Assembly (NCBI GenBank): GCA_030616195.1
Contig: JAUWXW010000036.1
Coordinates: forward strand, 1-10,269
DNA from: Chloroflexota bacterium
Lineage (GTDB): Bacteria; Chloroflexota; Dehalococcoidia; RBG-13-53-26
Direction: 5' to 3'
DNA length: 10,269 nt
Part shown: one piece after another, positions 1 to 5,226 of the stretch
How the letters are laid out: each line of letters starts with the position of its first letter
How positions within the stretch are numbered: the first letter of the stretch is position 1
Position numbers and translations under genes: made by a program
Notes under the pieces: generated by a model
What the model saw: only the letters and a program-made list of their open reading frames with translations
Database searches by the model: none
What the model was told of the DNA's origin: nothing

Positions 1-6
1 GGGGGA

Positions 7-228
7 ATGGCAGAGCTAAAGGTCAATGGCACAAAAGACCCGATACTGTTTACCGTTGACGGTTATCGGCTGGTGCTGATGCCGATGTTCGTTCAGTGGG
101 GGGATGAGACCGAACCGCCCACTGAGGCGGAAGCGCCTACCGAGCCAGTCGCTGAGGTCAAAGCCCCTACCGAGGACAAGCCCAGGCGCAGTCGCAAGGC
201 AAAAGAGCCTGTAGCAGTCGAAGCGTAA
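7..228 (+). CDS. Small hypothetical protein, charged low-complexity tail (start uncertain)
   Basis: This 73-residue ORF opens at the window edge. I do not recognise the family. Residues 1-32 look like a small folded segment containing DPILFTVDGYRLVLMPMFVQW. Residues 33-58 are rich in Pro, Thr and Glu, with repeated 'APTE' units. The last 15 residues include a basic patch (KPRRSRKAKE). A GGGGGA run sits directly against the ATG with no spacer, which is too close for a normal ribosome binding site. The reading frame also stays open to base 1, so the true start may lie upstream of the window. Two strong intrinsic terminators follow within 115 bases, which fits the end of a transcription unit. 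The composition resembles small phage or accessory proteins, but that is only an impression. Confidence 0.55.
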   Translation: MAELKVNGTKDPILFTVDGYRLVLMPMFVQWGDETEPPTEAEAPTEPVAEVKAPTEDKPRRSRKAKEPVAVEA

Positions 229-258
229 CCGAGCGTTAAGCCCGAAAACAGACCAACC

Positions 259-289
259 AAAAAGAGGGGTGGTATAAGCCTCTCTTTTT
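259..289 (+). terminator. Intrinsic terminator, first of a tandem pair
   Basis: The arms AAAAAGAGGGG (259-269) and CCTCTCTTTTT (279-289) pair over 11 positions with one G-U, around a 9-nt loop. T-rich sequence follows on the + strand. It lies 31 bases past the stop of the small ORF at 7-228. Confidence 0.8.
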
Positions 290-311
290 GTGTTTTTCGC
301 CCTATGAGTGT

Positions 312-341
312 GGCCAGGTAGCGATACCTGGCCCTTTTTTT
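312..341 (+). terminator. Intrinsic terminator, second of a tandem pair
   Basis: A perfect 9-bp stem GGCCAGGTA / TACCTGGCC closes on a GCGA (GNRA-type) tetraloop and is followed by C and seven T. This is textbook for the + strand. The minus-strand reading has no T tract, so it does not serve the DUF5679 gene as an intrinsic terminator in that direction. Confidence 0.9.
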
Positions 342-375
342 GTGCCTTGCAGCGGGGCTGATTTATAGGGCTGGT

Positions 376-516
376 CTACCCCTTGCCTATACGGAATACC
401 TTGGTGCCACAAGTTGGACACACGCCCTGTGTGGCCGGCCTGCCGTTCTTCAAGGTTATGGATCTTGGGTTCTTGATTTCTCTCTTCGCCCGGCACTTCA
501 TGCAATATGCCTGCAT
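376..516 (-). CDS. DUF5679-type short zinc-ribbon protein
   Basis: A 46-residue protein starting MQAYCMKCRAKREIKNP and ending VCPTCGTKVFRIGKG. It carries two CxxC knuckles, C5/C8 and C33/C36, joined by an 'ITLKNGRPATQG' segment. I recognise this as the DUF5679 family, common as a tiny stand-alone zinc-ribbon protein in Chloroflexota and other phyla; its biochemical role is not known. The start is well set: ATG at 516-514 is preceded on the minus strand by GAGGAGGT with about five bases between. The length is normal for the family and the gene looks intact. A possible -10 hexamer (TGTAAT) lies about 25 bases further upstream, but no convincing -35 accompanies it. The gene stands alone between the + strand terminators and the end of the PAS gene. 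Confidence 0.9.
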   Translation of the reverse strand: MQAYCMKCRAKREIKNPRSITLKNGRPATQGVCPTCGTKVFRIGKG

Positions 517-674
517 CTTGACCTCCTCTCTGTTCTCGCCATTACAGCTAGATTCGGTAGCAAACTAACAAAGAATGGCCTATCTGTCAACACCATGTAT
601 TCGCAGTCAAGGTTCTTCAGATAGACCCAGAGCATACGAGATGCGCTGATTGCACCAAATGGACTTTCGTTACC

Positions 675-1643
675 CTACGCCCGCTTGCGCTCGGTGATGT
701 CGCGGACAATGATAGCATTGGCGGGCTCGCCCTCATAGTCAATGACCGTCATGCTCATCTCAATCGGCACCCGCTCGCCCTTTCTGTTCAGGAATGCCCC
801 TTCCACGCGCTCTGGCACCTCTCGCTGCTGTGCCAACCTTCGTCTTAATTTCTGGAGGGAGGGGATGAATTCCGGCGGGGTGAACTTGGCACCATCCTCT
901 CCAATCAACTCCTTGACCTCATAGCCCAACATCTCGCCTATCTTCGCATTGGCAAAAACAATTACTCCCCTCTTCGTCACCAGGTAGCCATCGTTGATGT
1001 CCTCTACCAGCCGCCGGTATTTGGCCTCCGATGCCCGCAGCTTCTCCTCCGCCCGCTTGCGCTCGGTGATGTCGTGCCATATGCACTGAATGAAGTCTCT
1101 CTCCCCAGTGGAAATAGCCCTGCACCTTACCTCGACGTCGAGTATCTCGCCGCCTTTTGTCCTATGTTTTGTTTCAAAGGTATCGGCCCCCTCCTTGACT
1201 ACTTTCTCGATGTGGTTCGCTATTTCCTCGGCAGATTCAATGATCTCGACGTCGGGTATTTTGAGCTTTTTGAATTCCTCCCGCGTATAACCGAGGGTCT
1301 CATGCGCCTTATCGTTGCACTCCACCACTGCTCCGGTCTGTGCGTCAACGAGCAAAACTGAGTCTGCCGCTTGCTCGAAGATAGCGCGGTAGCGGTCCTC
1401 CGACTCCCACAGCGCCTTCTCCGTGACAAAACTGTCGAAATCCTGGGCTAAATAGAAAAGCTCATTGAAGCTAAACTGTGGGACGGCGCTAAGCGCCCCG
1501 ATAATGAATTGCTGGTTGATATTGCGCTTGCCGTTTCGCACGCGGGAAACTTGGCTCACAGAGATGCTCATAGCACGAGCCAGCTGGGATAAATTCCCAT
1601 AATATCCAGAATACAACTCGAACACCTTAGTTCTTAGGAGCAC
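675..1643 (-). CDS. HTH-PAS-PAS sensory regulator
   Basis: I set the start at GTG 1643, giving 322 residues. The 67-residue upstream extension is open by chance: it runs through a duplicated terminator, and the paralogue at 5295-5567 begins at the same VLLRTKVFEL with a good ribosome site. Domains: residues 1-70, a helix-turn-helix (GNLSQLARAMSISVSQVSRVRNGKR); residues 83-197, PAS 1 ending WHDITERKRAEE; residues 208-320, PAS 2 ending VRDITERKRA and then the stop. No histidine kinase, GGDEF or other output domain follows. The simplest reading is therefore a one-component regulator in which the PAS pair senses a ligand or redox state and the N-terminal HTH is the output. The ligand cannot be told from sequence. 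The gene stops right after PAS 2, at a repeat shared with PAS 1, so loss of a former C-terminal module is possible. Confidence 0.88.
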   Translation of the reverse strand: MLLRTKVFELYSGYYGNLSQLARAMSISVSQVSRVRNGKRNINQQFIIGALSAVPQFSFNELFYLAQDFDSFVTEKALWESEDRYRAIFEQAADSVLLVDAQTGAVVECNDKAHETLGYTREEFKKLKIPDVEIIESAEEIANHIEKVVKEGADTFETKHRTKGGEILDVEVRCRAISTGERDFIQCIWHDITERKRAEEKLRASEAKYRRLVEDINDGYLVTKRGVIVFANAKIGEMLGYEVKELIGEDGAKFTPPEFIPSLQKLRRRLAQQREVPERVEGAFLNRKGERVPIEMSMTVIDYEGEPANAIIVRDITERKRA

Positions 1644-1662
1644 AGCACCGCCTTCAAGGCCT

Positions 1663-1719
1663 AAAAAAAGGCCAGACCCTATCGCGGATGCACATTGCAT
1701 CGCACAAAGGGATCTGGCC
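1663..1719 (-). terminator. Intrinsic terminator in leader of the HTH-PAS gene, proximal copy
   Basis: On the minus strand GGCCAGA (1719-1713) pairs with TCTGGCC (1676-1670). After one bulged T, CCCT pairs with AGGG. A further GATGCA/TGCATC helix closes on a 3-nt loop, and seven T follow at 1669-1663. The T tract ends about 20 bases before the GTG start at 1643, which leaves no room for a promoter in between. Transcripts of the gene must therefore read through it. Confidence 0.88.
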
Positions 1720-1743
1720 CCAAGAACCCGATCACGCTTATAG

Positions 1744-1805
1744 AAAAAAAGGCGGCCAAAATCACCACAGATGCGTTTCCTCATCACAAGGGGATCTGGC
1801 CCGCC
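1744..1805 (-). terminator. Intrinsic terminator in leader of the HTH-PAS gene, distal copy
   Basis: On the minus strand GGCG-(G)-GCCA (1805-1797) pairs with TGGCCGCC (1758-1751), giving eight GC-rich pairs with one bulged G. Inner ATC/GAT, CC/GG and GATG/CATC helices follow, and then seven T (1750-1744). It is a diverged copy of the terminator at 1663-1719. Confidence 0.8.
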
Positions 1806-1824
1806 GTAAGCCTGATCATGTAAA

Positions 1825-1842
1825 GTGGTACCGAAGTACCAC
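1825..1842 (-). ncRNA. UUCG-tetraloop hairpin in the leader RNA
   Basis: A perfect 7-bp stem GTGGTAC / GTACCAC. Read on the minus strand the loop is C(UUCG)G, the especially stable RNA tetraloop. That orientation agrees with the leader being transcribed on the minus strand toward the HTH-PAS gene. Confidence 0.55.
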
Positions 1843-1852
1843 AATTATCTCT

Positions 1853-1869
1853 AAGTGGTCTAGCCACTT
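1853..1869 (-). ncRNA. AAGTGG/CCACTT hairpin in the leader RNA
   Basis: A 6-bp inverted repeat with a 5-nt spacer, directly next to the UUCG hairpin. Both carry an AAGTGGT half. It may be an RNA hairpin or a DNA operator. The nonamer ATCAAGTGG formed by its minus-strand reading also occurs at 2662-2670, over the marR promoter. Confidence 0.4.
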
Positions 1870-1945
1870 GATATCGCCTACGCTTTCCCGGCTATGAGTA
1901 ACCTTTAACGTTGTCGATTATCATCAACGATAATCACTGGTGAAC

Positions 1946-1974
1946 ATTCTGCCATGCCCAAGTGAGGTTGTCAA
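1946..1974 (-). promoter_or_regulatory. Promoter of the HTH-PAS leader transcript
   Basis: On the minus strand there is a consensus -35 TTGACA (1974-1969), a 17-bp spacer and CAGAAT (1951-1946) as the -10. The predicted start near 1939 gives a leader of about 295 nt before GTG 1643. An inverted repeat GATTATC/GATAATC (1916-1922 and 1929-1935) falls at the very start of that transcript. Confidence 0.55.
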
Positions 1975-2112
1975 TACCTTGATTGGCTAAACTATAAATA
2001 TTCTTTGAGGGAGATGAACTTACGATAGAAGCAATAGACCTACATCGCACGCTGCTCAAACGCATTTAACTCAACGCGGGATCGACCGAAGCGAGAGGTC
2101 TTTGCTACCGCT

Positions 2113-2613
2113 CTATTTCGTAGGTCTCTGCTTAAGTGCAGCGGGCTGTGGCGTTACTGTAATGCCTAACCGTTCAATTCCCTTTTGCTGTACCTCTTGG
2201 AGCAGCTTTCGAAACTGCTCGACTTCCTCTTCTGATAAAGAGGACAAGCCGTGGGCAACTACAGACAAGAGCACCTGTTTTCCAGGACGGAGAAGTGCCT
2301 CGCCCTTGGCAGTTACTTGAATCGCTCTAAGTGGCTGCCCCTTCCGCTTCGGCGTCCTCGTTATCAAGCCGTCTCTTTCCATTCGAGCGAGCACTCCAGC
2401 CAATGTGTGCGTTTCTCGAAAGGATAAACGGGATAACTCGGCAGCGGTCAATGGGCCGTGATAGTCGTCACAAATCCACAGCACCGAGAGGTATGGAAGC
2501 GTCAAGTTCACCTTGAGCAGTTCCCGCTCCAGTACCCTGTTGCATATCCGATAAGTTCGCCCAAGCTGCATCCAAGCTGCGAAAACCGGATCTGCAAACT
2601 GGCGCTCGTACAT
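2113..2613 (-). CDS. MarR-family transcriptional regulator (copy 1)
   Basis: A 166-residue protein with MarR architecture. Residues 1-50 hold the N-terminal dimerisation helices (FAAWMQLGRTYRICNRVLERELLK). Residues 52-82 form the helix-turn-helix with recognition region around SFRETHTLAGVLARMERDGL. Residues 83-104 form the basic wing (ITRTPKRKGQPLRAIQVTAKG). Residues 126-150 are the C-terminal dimer helix. The start is supported by GGGAGGG five bases before ATG 2613. This is the DNA-binding, usually ligand- or redox-releasable repressor family; no ligand can be named. A paralogue with the same start (MYxxQF.D..FAAW) and the same 'PKRKG' wing is encoded at 3953-4441. The promoter immediately upstream carries an ATCAAGTGG word that recurs in the leader of the downstream HTH-PAS gene. 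The C-terminal tail after residue 150 is Pro/Gln/Lys rich and not conserved with the paralogue. Confidence 0.9.
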   Translation of the reverse strand: MYERQFADPVFAAWMQLGRTYRICNRVLERELLKVNLTLPYLSVLWICDDYHGPLTAAELSRLSFRETHTLAGVLARMERDGLITRTPKRKGQPLRAIQVTAKGEALLRPGKQVLLSVVAHGLSSLSEEEVEQFRKLLQEVQQKGIERLGITVTPQPAALKQRPTK

Positions 2614-2636
2614 ACTACCCTCCCCCCACTATGTAT

Positions 2637-2666
2637 ATTATACGAAACAAACAAGCTGGAAATCAA
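2637..2666 (-). promoter_or_regulatory. Promoter of marR copy 1
   Basis: On the minus strand: -35 TTGATT (2666-2661), an 18-bp spacer, and a perfect TATAAT -10 (2642-2637). The predicted start near 2630 leaves a short leader holding the GGGAGGG ribosome site before ATG 2613. Confidence 0.7.
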
Positions 2667-2697
2667 GTGGTCTCGAAGGGTACGGGGCTAAACATAG

Positions 2698-2862
2698 TTG
2701 CACGACATAACATAGCGAGTGGTGCAATATGACGGCTAAACCAGATAATGCTACTTCTGGTTAGGGCACAAGTCGCAGCCGCCGTCGTGTTGAGAACTCC
2801 GAGTTTATTAAACATTCCGCTAAAGTGTGCAATCGTACGCCCTTCAGATTAGATGAAGCGTA
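2698..2862 (+). other. Hairpin-rich, apparently non-coding segment
   Basis: Several nested inverted repeats occur in order: TTGCAC/GTGCAA (2698-2703 and 2722-2727); an 8-bp stem ATGACGGC/GCCGTCGT (2729-2736 and 2781-2788) enclosing a 7-bp hairpin AACCAGA/TCTGGTT (2739-2745 and 2756-2762); and TACGC-CC-TTCA/TGAA-GCGTA (2836-2846 and 2854-2862). No ORF of note crosses it. It may be a structured RNA or an intron/leader remnant. I could not match it to a known class, and the strand is a guess. Confidence 0.35.
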
Positions 2863-2886
2863 AGGGGGTGGCAAGGAGGATAAGTG

Positions 2887-2958
2887 ATGACCATTGCCTC
2901 ATTGCGAAAGGTGCGGGGGAATCTCAGTTACGACAAACTAGTACTTTTGGTCAATTGA
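2887..2958 (+). CDS. Possible 23-residue leader peptide or gene fragment
   Basis: An ATG preceded by AAGGAGG with a 7-base gap opens a 24-codon frame (MTIASLRKVRGNLSY...). The ribosome site is excellent, but the product is short and unlike anything I know. It ends 3 bases before the spacer of the promoter that drives the riboswitch. It could be a leader peptide, the 5' remnant of a lost gene, or chance. Confidence 0.25.
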   Translation: MTIASLRKVRGNLSYDKLVLLVN

Positions 2959-2982
2959 TTTAAACATCGTCATGAGTATAAG
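2955..2982 (+). promoter_or_regulatory. Candidate promoter for the riboswitch transcript
   Basis: TTGATT (2955-2960), a 16-bp spacer and TATAAG (2977-2982) would start transcription near 2989, about 40 bases before the aptamer core. Confidence 0.45.
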
Positions 2983-3025
2983 GAGAAGAGATACAAACTC
3001 GCCTAGAAATCGAATACCCTGTTTC

Positions 3026-3112
3026 GAGAAAGGCAAACCGCGAGAAATCGCGGGACGCAAAGCTACGGGTCTACGGTTGAGAAGATTCAACTAGGATAGC
3101 CGGGCTGCCGAA
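3026..3112 (+). ncRNA. Cyclic di-GMP-I (GEMM) riboswitch aptamer
   Basis: The conserved GEMM-I blocks appear in order: GGCAAACC (3032-3039); a CGCGA/TCGCG helix capped by a GAAA tetraloop; GGGACGCAAAGC (3052-3063); a second arm with GTTGA/TCAAC; and GGATAGCCGGGCTGCC (3094-3109). The first GGCA and the last TGCC close helix P1. This aptamer class binds cyclic di-GMP. The next structure downstream is an intrinsic terminator at 3131-3167, which makes a transcription-control platform. The only sizeable + strand gene within reach is the XRE regulator at 3364, which also has promoters of its own. Confidence 0.93.
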
Positions 3113-3130
3113 GAACAGAAAAGCTTTGCG

Positions 3131-3167
3131 TAAGGCCTTTCTCAAACGAGAAAGGCTTTCCCTTTTT
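3131..3167 (+). terminator. Riboswitch expression-platform terminator
   Basis: GCCTTTCTC (3135-3143) pairs with GAGAAAGGC (3148-3156) around AAAC. It extends outward by up to three pairs and is followed by TTTCCCTTTTT. The 5' arm can instead pair over nine bases with the identical GAGAAAGGC at 3026-3034, which includes the 5' strand of aptamer helix P1. That gives an antiterminator that excludes ligand-bound P1. Binding of c-di-GMP would then favour termination. The alternative pairing is visible; its direction of control is inferred. Confidence 0.85.
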
Positions 3168-3285
3168 AGCCAAGACGTCAATCCTCCGAGAGGAGGTGGG
3201 CAGGGCGGAGCAAGACCGAATAGCCGCTCCGAGAAAGGCAGACTGCGATGCCAAGAATGAAGGGGATGGGAGGCTATCAATGGGC

Positions 3286-3315
3286 TTGACTTTTTGCCAA
3301 TTGGCAACATATACT
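3286..3315 (+). promoter_or_regulatory. Upstream promoter-operator of xre copy 1
   Basis: TTGACT (3286-3291), an 18-bp spacer and TATACT (3310-3315). The spacer holds a perfect 14-bp palindrome, TTGCCAATTGGCAA (3294-3307), placed to block RNA polymerase when bound. Confidence 0.7.
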
Positions 3316-3326
3316 ATGGAAGGCGC

Positions 3327-3355
3327 ATGACTTTTGCCAATCGGCAACATATACT
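3327..3355 (+). promoter_or_regulatory. Proximal promoter-operator of xre copy 1
   Basis: ATGACT (3327-3332), a 17-bp spacer and TATACT (3350-3355), with TTGCCAATCGGCAA (3334-3347) between them. It is a near-copy of the unit about 40 bases upstream, so the promoter-operator itself has been duplicated. The -10 ends only 8 bases before ATG 3364, so the mRNA from this promoter would be leaderless. Confidence 0.7.
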
Positions 3356-3363
3356 GGTAGATT

Positions 3364-3750
3364 ATGGCGTATCATGACAGAAACAGTCTCAATAAGATAA
3401 TTCGGCATCGAAGAACGATGATCCCGCTGACACTTCGCGAGCTTGCAACGGCATGTGGTGTGTCCGTATCACATTTGGCGCGAATAGAAAGCGGTAGTCG
3501 TTTTCCTTCAGCTAGGGTCCTGCGCCAGATTGCCAAGCCATTAGGCTTCACGGAGCAAGAGCTTCTTGTCCTTGCCGATTACCTCTCCCCAAACGCATCT
3601 ATGCTGAAAGAGGAACATGAGGAGTACGCAGTTGGCCGACTGGACACGCGTGTGGCCAAGGTGCTAGCGCAAGAGCCTCTTGAAGTTCAGCGCGCCGTTA
3701 TTAAAATGCTGCCAGTCTTGAAGAGCATCACCAAGGTCAAGGACCTGTAA
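3364..3750 (+). CDS. XRE-family HTH regulator (copy 1, no b5 domain)
   Basis: A 128-residue protein. Residues 9-72 form an XRE/Cro-like HTH (PLTLRELATACGVSVSHLARIESGSR, then FPSARVLRQIAKPLGF). Residues 86-120 form a C-terminal helical region containing VLAQEPLEVQRAVIKMLPVLKSI. I know this layout from small Dehalococcoidia regulators. The start is fixed by near-identity with the second copy at 5785. There is no Shine-Dalgarno sequence, and the -10 box lies eight bases before the ATG, so translation is probably leaderless. The first ~120 residues are almost identical to copy 2, but this copy then ends in TKVKDL instead of continuing into a cytochrome b5-like domain. Two palindromic operators overlap its promoters, which suggests autorepression, probably shared with copy 2 because the DNA-contacting helices are the same. 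The c-di-GMP riboswitch upstream may add a second input. Confidence 0.9.
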   Translation: MAYHDRNSLNKIIRHRRTMIPLTLRELATACGVSVSHLARIESGSRFPSARVLRQIAKPLGFTEQELLVLADYLSPNASMLKEEHEEYAVGRLDTRVAKVLAQEPLEVQRAVIKMLPVLKSITKVKDL

Positions 3751-3888
3751 GAATTGCCGGCCAACCACCGGGTCAAACTTGCGGTGTGGGTTATTAGGTA
3801 TCAGGCCCCGCCTACCAGAAATGGAACCAGAGTGGTGTATATCTACGCCGAGGACCTAAGGCACTATCCGTGGGGAGTAGACCAATAG
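3751..3888 (+). other. In-frame open stretch after the xre stop, possibly a small ORF
   Basis: Directly after the TAA at 3748-3750 the same frame stays open for 45 codons to TAG 3886-3888. It has protein-like content (VWVIRYQAPPTRNG, VVYIYAEDLRHYPWGVDQ). Possible starts are TTG 3754 or a later GTG; no clear ribosome site exists. It does not resemble the b5 domain of the second xre copy. It could be a small coupled gene, a former C-terminal extension cut off by the stop, or chance. Confidence 0.3.
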
Positions 3889-3952
3889 GGGACAAAATGG
3901 GGGCTCCCTGTTGGGGAAGACAACCCTCTAAGAGGGTCCGTGCCTCTATAAC

Positions 3953-4441
3953 CTAGGTGTGGGTCCAGCTGGGCGGCGGCAGGAGCTCTATACGCAGTTC
4001 GTCGAGAACACTTTGCCGTATCTTTCGCAGCAACTGGGTGAGTTGCTTGATCTCCTCTGTTGATAAGCAGGACATAATTTTACTAATATGGGCGAGATCC
4101 CTCTCTTTGGCTTGGTTGCGCAGTTCCTGCCCCTTGGCAGTCATTTTAACCTCTGTAAATGGGCGCCCCTTCCGCTTCGGCACTCTCCTCACCAAGCCGT
4201 CTCTTTCCATTCGATTGAGCAATCCAGATACGCTTTGACTGTCCCGAAAGATCAAACGGGATATCTCTTCAGGGATCAATGTGCCGGGATAATCCGTGCA
4301 AACGCTTAGGACTTGGAGCCTTTCAGGCGTCAAGCCCACCTTGGCGAGTTTACGCTCTTCGGACTTGCGCATCACATACCAGCTTTGGTGCATCAGCACC
4401 CAAGCTGCGAAAGCATCATCGTCAAACTGATAATCGTACAT
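3953..4441 (-). CDS. MarR-family transcriptional regulator (copy 2)
   Basis: A 162-residue protein when started at ATG 4441, which has GGAGGG five bases upstream and aligns with the start of copy 1 (MYDYQFDDDAFAAW against MYERQFADPVFAAW). A 20-residue upstream extension is open but has no ribosome site. Residues 1-50 are dimerisation helices; residues 52-82 the HTH (LIFRDSQSVSGLLNRMERDGL); residues 83-104 the wing (VRRVPKRKGRPFTEVKMTAKG); residues 125-150 the C-terminal helix. The recognition region differs from copy 1 (FRDSQSVSG against FRETHTLAG), so the two probably read different operators despite common descent. A weak 6-bp hairpin without a T tract lies just past the stop at 3923-3937. 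Confidence 0.9.
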   Translation of the reverse strand: MYDYQFDDDAFAAWVLMHQSWYVMRKSEERKLAKVGLTPERLQVLSVCTDYPGTLIPEEISRLIFRDSQSVSGLLNRMERDGLVRRVPKRKGRPFTEVKMTAKGQELRNQAKERDLAHISKIMSCLSTEEIKQLTQLLRKIRQSVLDELRIELLPPPSWTHT

Positions 4442-4716
4442 TGAACCCTCCATTCTAGTTATGTAATAGCAAAGAATGACATAGCGTATTCCGACGACCA
4501 CCTTCTATACCGACCAGTGATGATCTGGGTGTCTAGCCCCACTCTTTGTCGCTGTTGTTATCGTTTGAAAGCTTCGCTAAGGCTAAAAGCGCCTGTTAAT
4601 GGGGTTAAATGGCTATTTGGGTTTGAATGCTGATGGGGCTTGCTAAAAGCAGCTCAGCTACCTAAAGTGCCCATTACTCAGTTGTGCCAATGTTGCTGAC
4701 GACGCACAGGGGTCCA
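4442..4716. other. Intergenic region between marR copy 2 and the luxR-type gene
   Basis: I see no ORF with a ribosome site and no convincing terminator for the LuxR-type gene. TAGAAT at 4457-4452 on the minus strand resembles a -10 box but lacks a good -35 and overlaps the marR ribosome-site region. Nothing else is supportable. Confidence 0.3.
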
Positions 4717-5205
4717 TTAGCCTCGTCCCGTCAAGTGTCCTATGTTTGCTGAGTTCGAACATTCGATACTTCCTACTCTCTCGGAGACTAAGAAACGCTC
4801 AAGCTCGTTTCGACCTGCCTCCTTGCCACTCATTCTCACTACCTCTACACTAGCGACTTGCCCTTCTGCATTTCGCCAAAGCACCAGGATGTATTCTCCA
4901 TCTATGCCCTCAAATCTCAAGTGACTTCTTCGCTGTGCTATCTCTGCTAGTGCCCTCTCCTCCGACCTTGTAAAGTTCTCTCCCCTCGCCTGAATTAGTC
5001 CACATCCAATTGCTACTGCCACAGCCTGAGCCCTGTTAGAAACGCCGAGCTTTCGCATCGCTTTAAAAAGCCTATTCTTTACTGACTGCTCTGTTAAGGA
5101 AAGCTGGTGTGCGATCTCCTTACTTGAATAACCATCAGCAACAAGTTGCAGAAACTGTACTTGCCTCTTTGTTAAGGTCGCCGGTTTGAATTTTACAGCG
5201 AGCAT
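4717..5205 (-). CDS. LuxR-type (GerE) HTH protein with small C-terminal domain
   Basis: A 162-residue protein. Residues 11-71 are a LuxR/GerE helix-turn-helix (LTKRQVQFLQLVADGYSSKEI, then SVKNRLFKAMRKLGVSNRAQAVAVAIGCGLI). The HTH lies at the N-terminus and there is no receiver domain. Residues 78-141 form a small alpha/beta segment (FTRSEERALAEIAQRR, then FEGIDGEYILVLWRNAEGQVASVEVVRM) that I do not recognise and that may be a sensory or dimerisation module. ATG 5205 is preceded by AAGGA about eight bases upstream. It lies only 89 bases downstream of the short HTH gene on the same strand with no terminator between, so the two are probably co-transcribed from the promoter at 5648-5676. Confidence 0.82.
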   Translation of the reverse strand: MLAVKFKPATLTKRQVQFLQLVADGYSSKEIAHQLSLTEQSVKNRLFKAMRKLGVSNRAQAVAVAIGCGLIQARGENFTRSEERALAEIAQRRSHLRFEGIDGEYILVLWRNAEGQVASVEVVRMSGKEAGRNELERFLVSERVGSIECSNSANIGHLTGRG

Positions 5206-5226
5206 ATCACATCCTTAACCAATGTA

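Larger units (their letters stand above)
1655..1819. repeat. Two imperfect tandem copies of an ~82-bp terminator unit
   Basis: Shared landmarks recur with a period of 81-84 bases: the A7GGC tract (1663 and 1744), GATGC (1687 and 1770), GATCTGGCCC (1711 and 1793), and GATCA (1730 and 1814). The arms of both minus-strand terminators lie inside the units. The spacing between landmarks differs slightly between copies, as expected of an old duplication with small indels. Confidence 0.75.

Noticed and set aside
302..505. 67-codon minus-strand ORF and two + strand ORFs (340-624, 383-568) in the same place
   Set aside because: They are shadows of the DUF5679 gene, lack ribosome sites and have no family resemblance; the 302-505 frame also crosses a + strand terminator.
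1644..1844. 67-residue N-terminal extension of the HTH-PAS protein from a TTG
   Set aside because: It translates two terminator hairpins and the UUCG hairpin, and the paralogue starts at the position equivalent to GTG 1643.
2698..2862. Group II intron 5' domain
   Set aside because: No GUGYG 5' end, domain V hairpin or reverse transcriptase is visible; kept only as an unclassified structured region.
3071..3350. Two minus-strand ORFs across the riboswitch, terminator and operators
   Set aside because: They overlap well-supported RNA and promoter elements, have no ribosome site, and one begins in the operator repeat.
4442..4501. 20-residue upstream extension of MarR copy 2
   Set aside because: ATG 4441 has a good ribosome site and aligns with the start of the paralogue.
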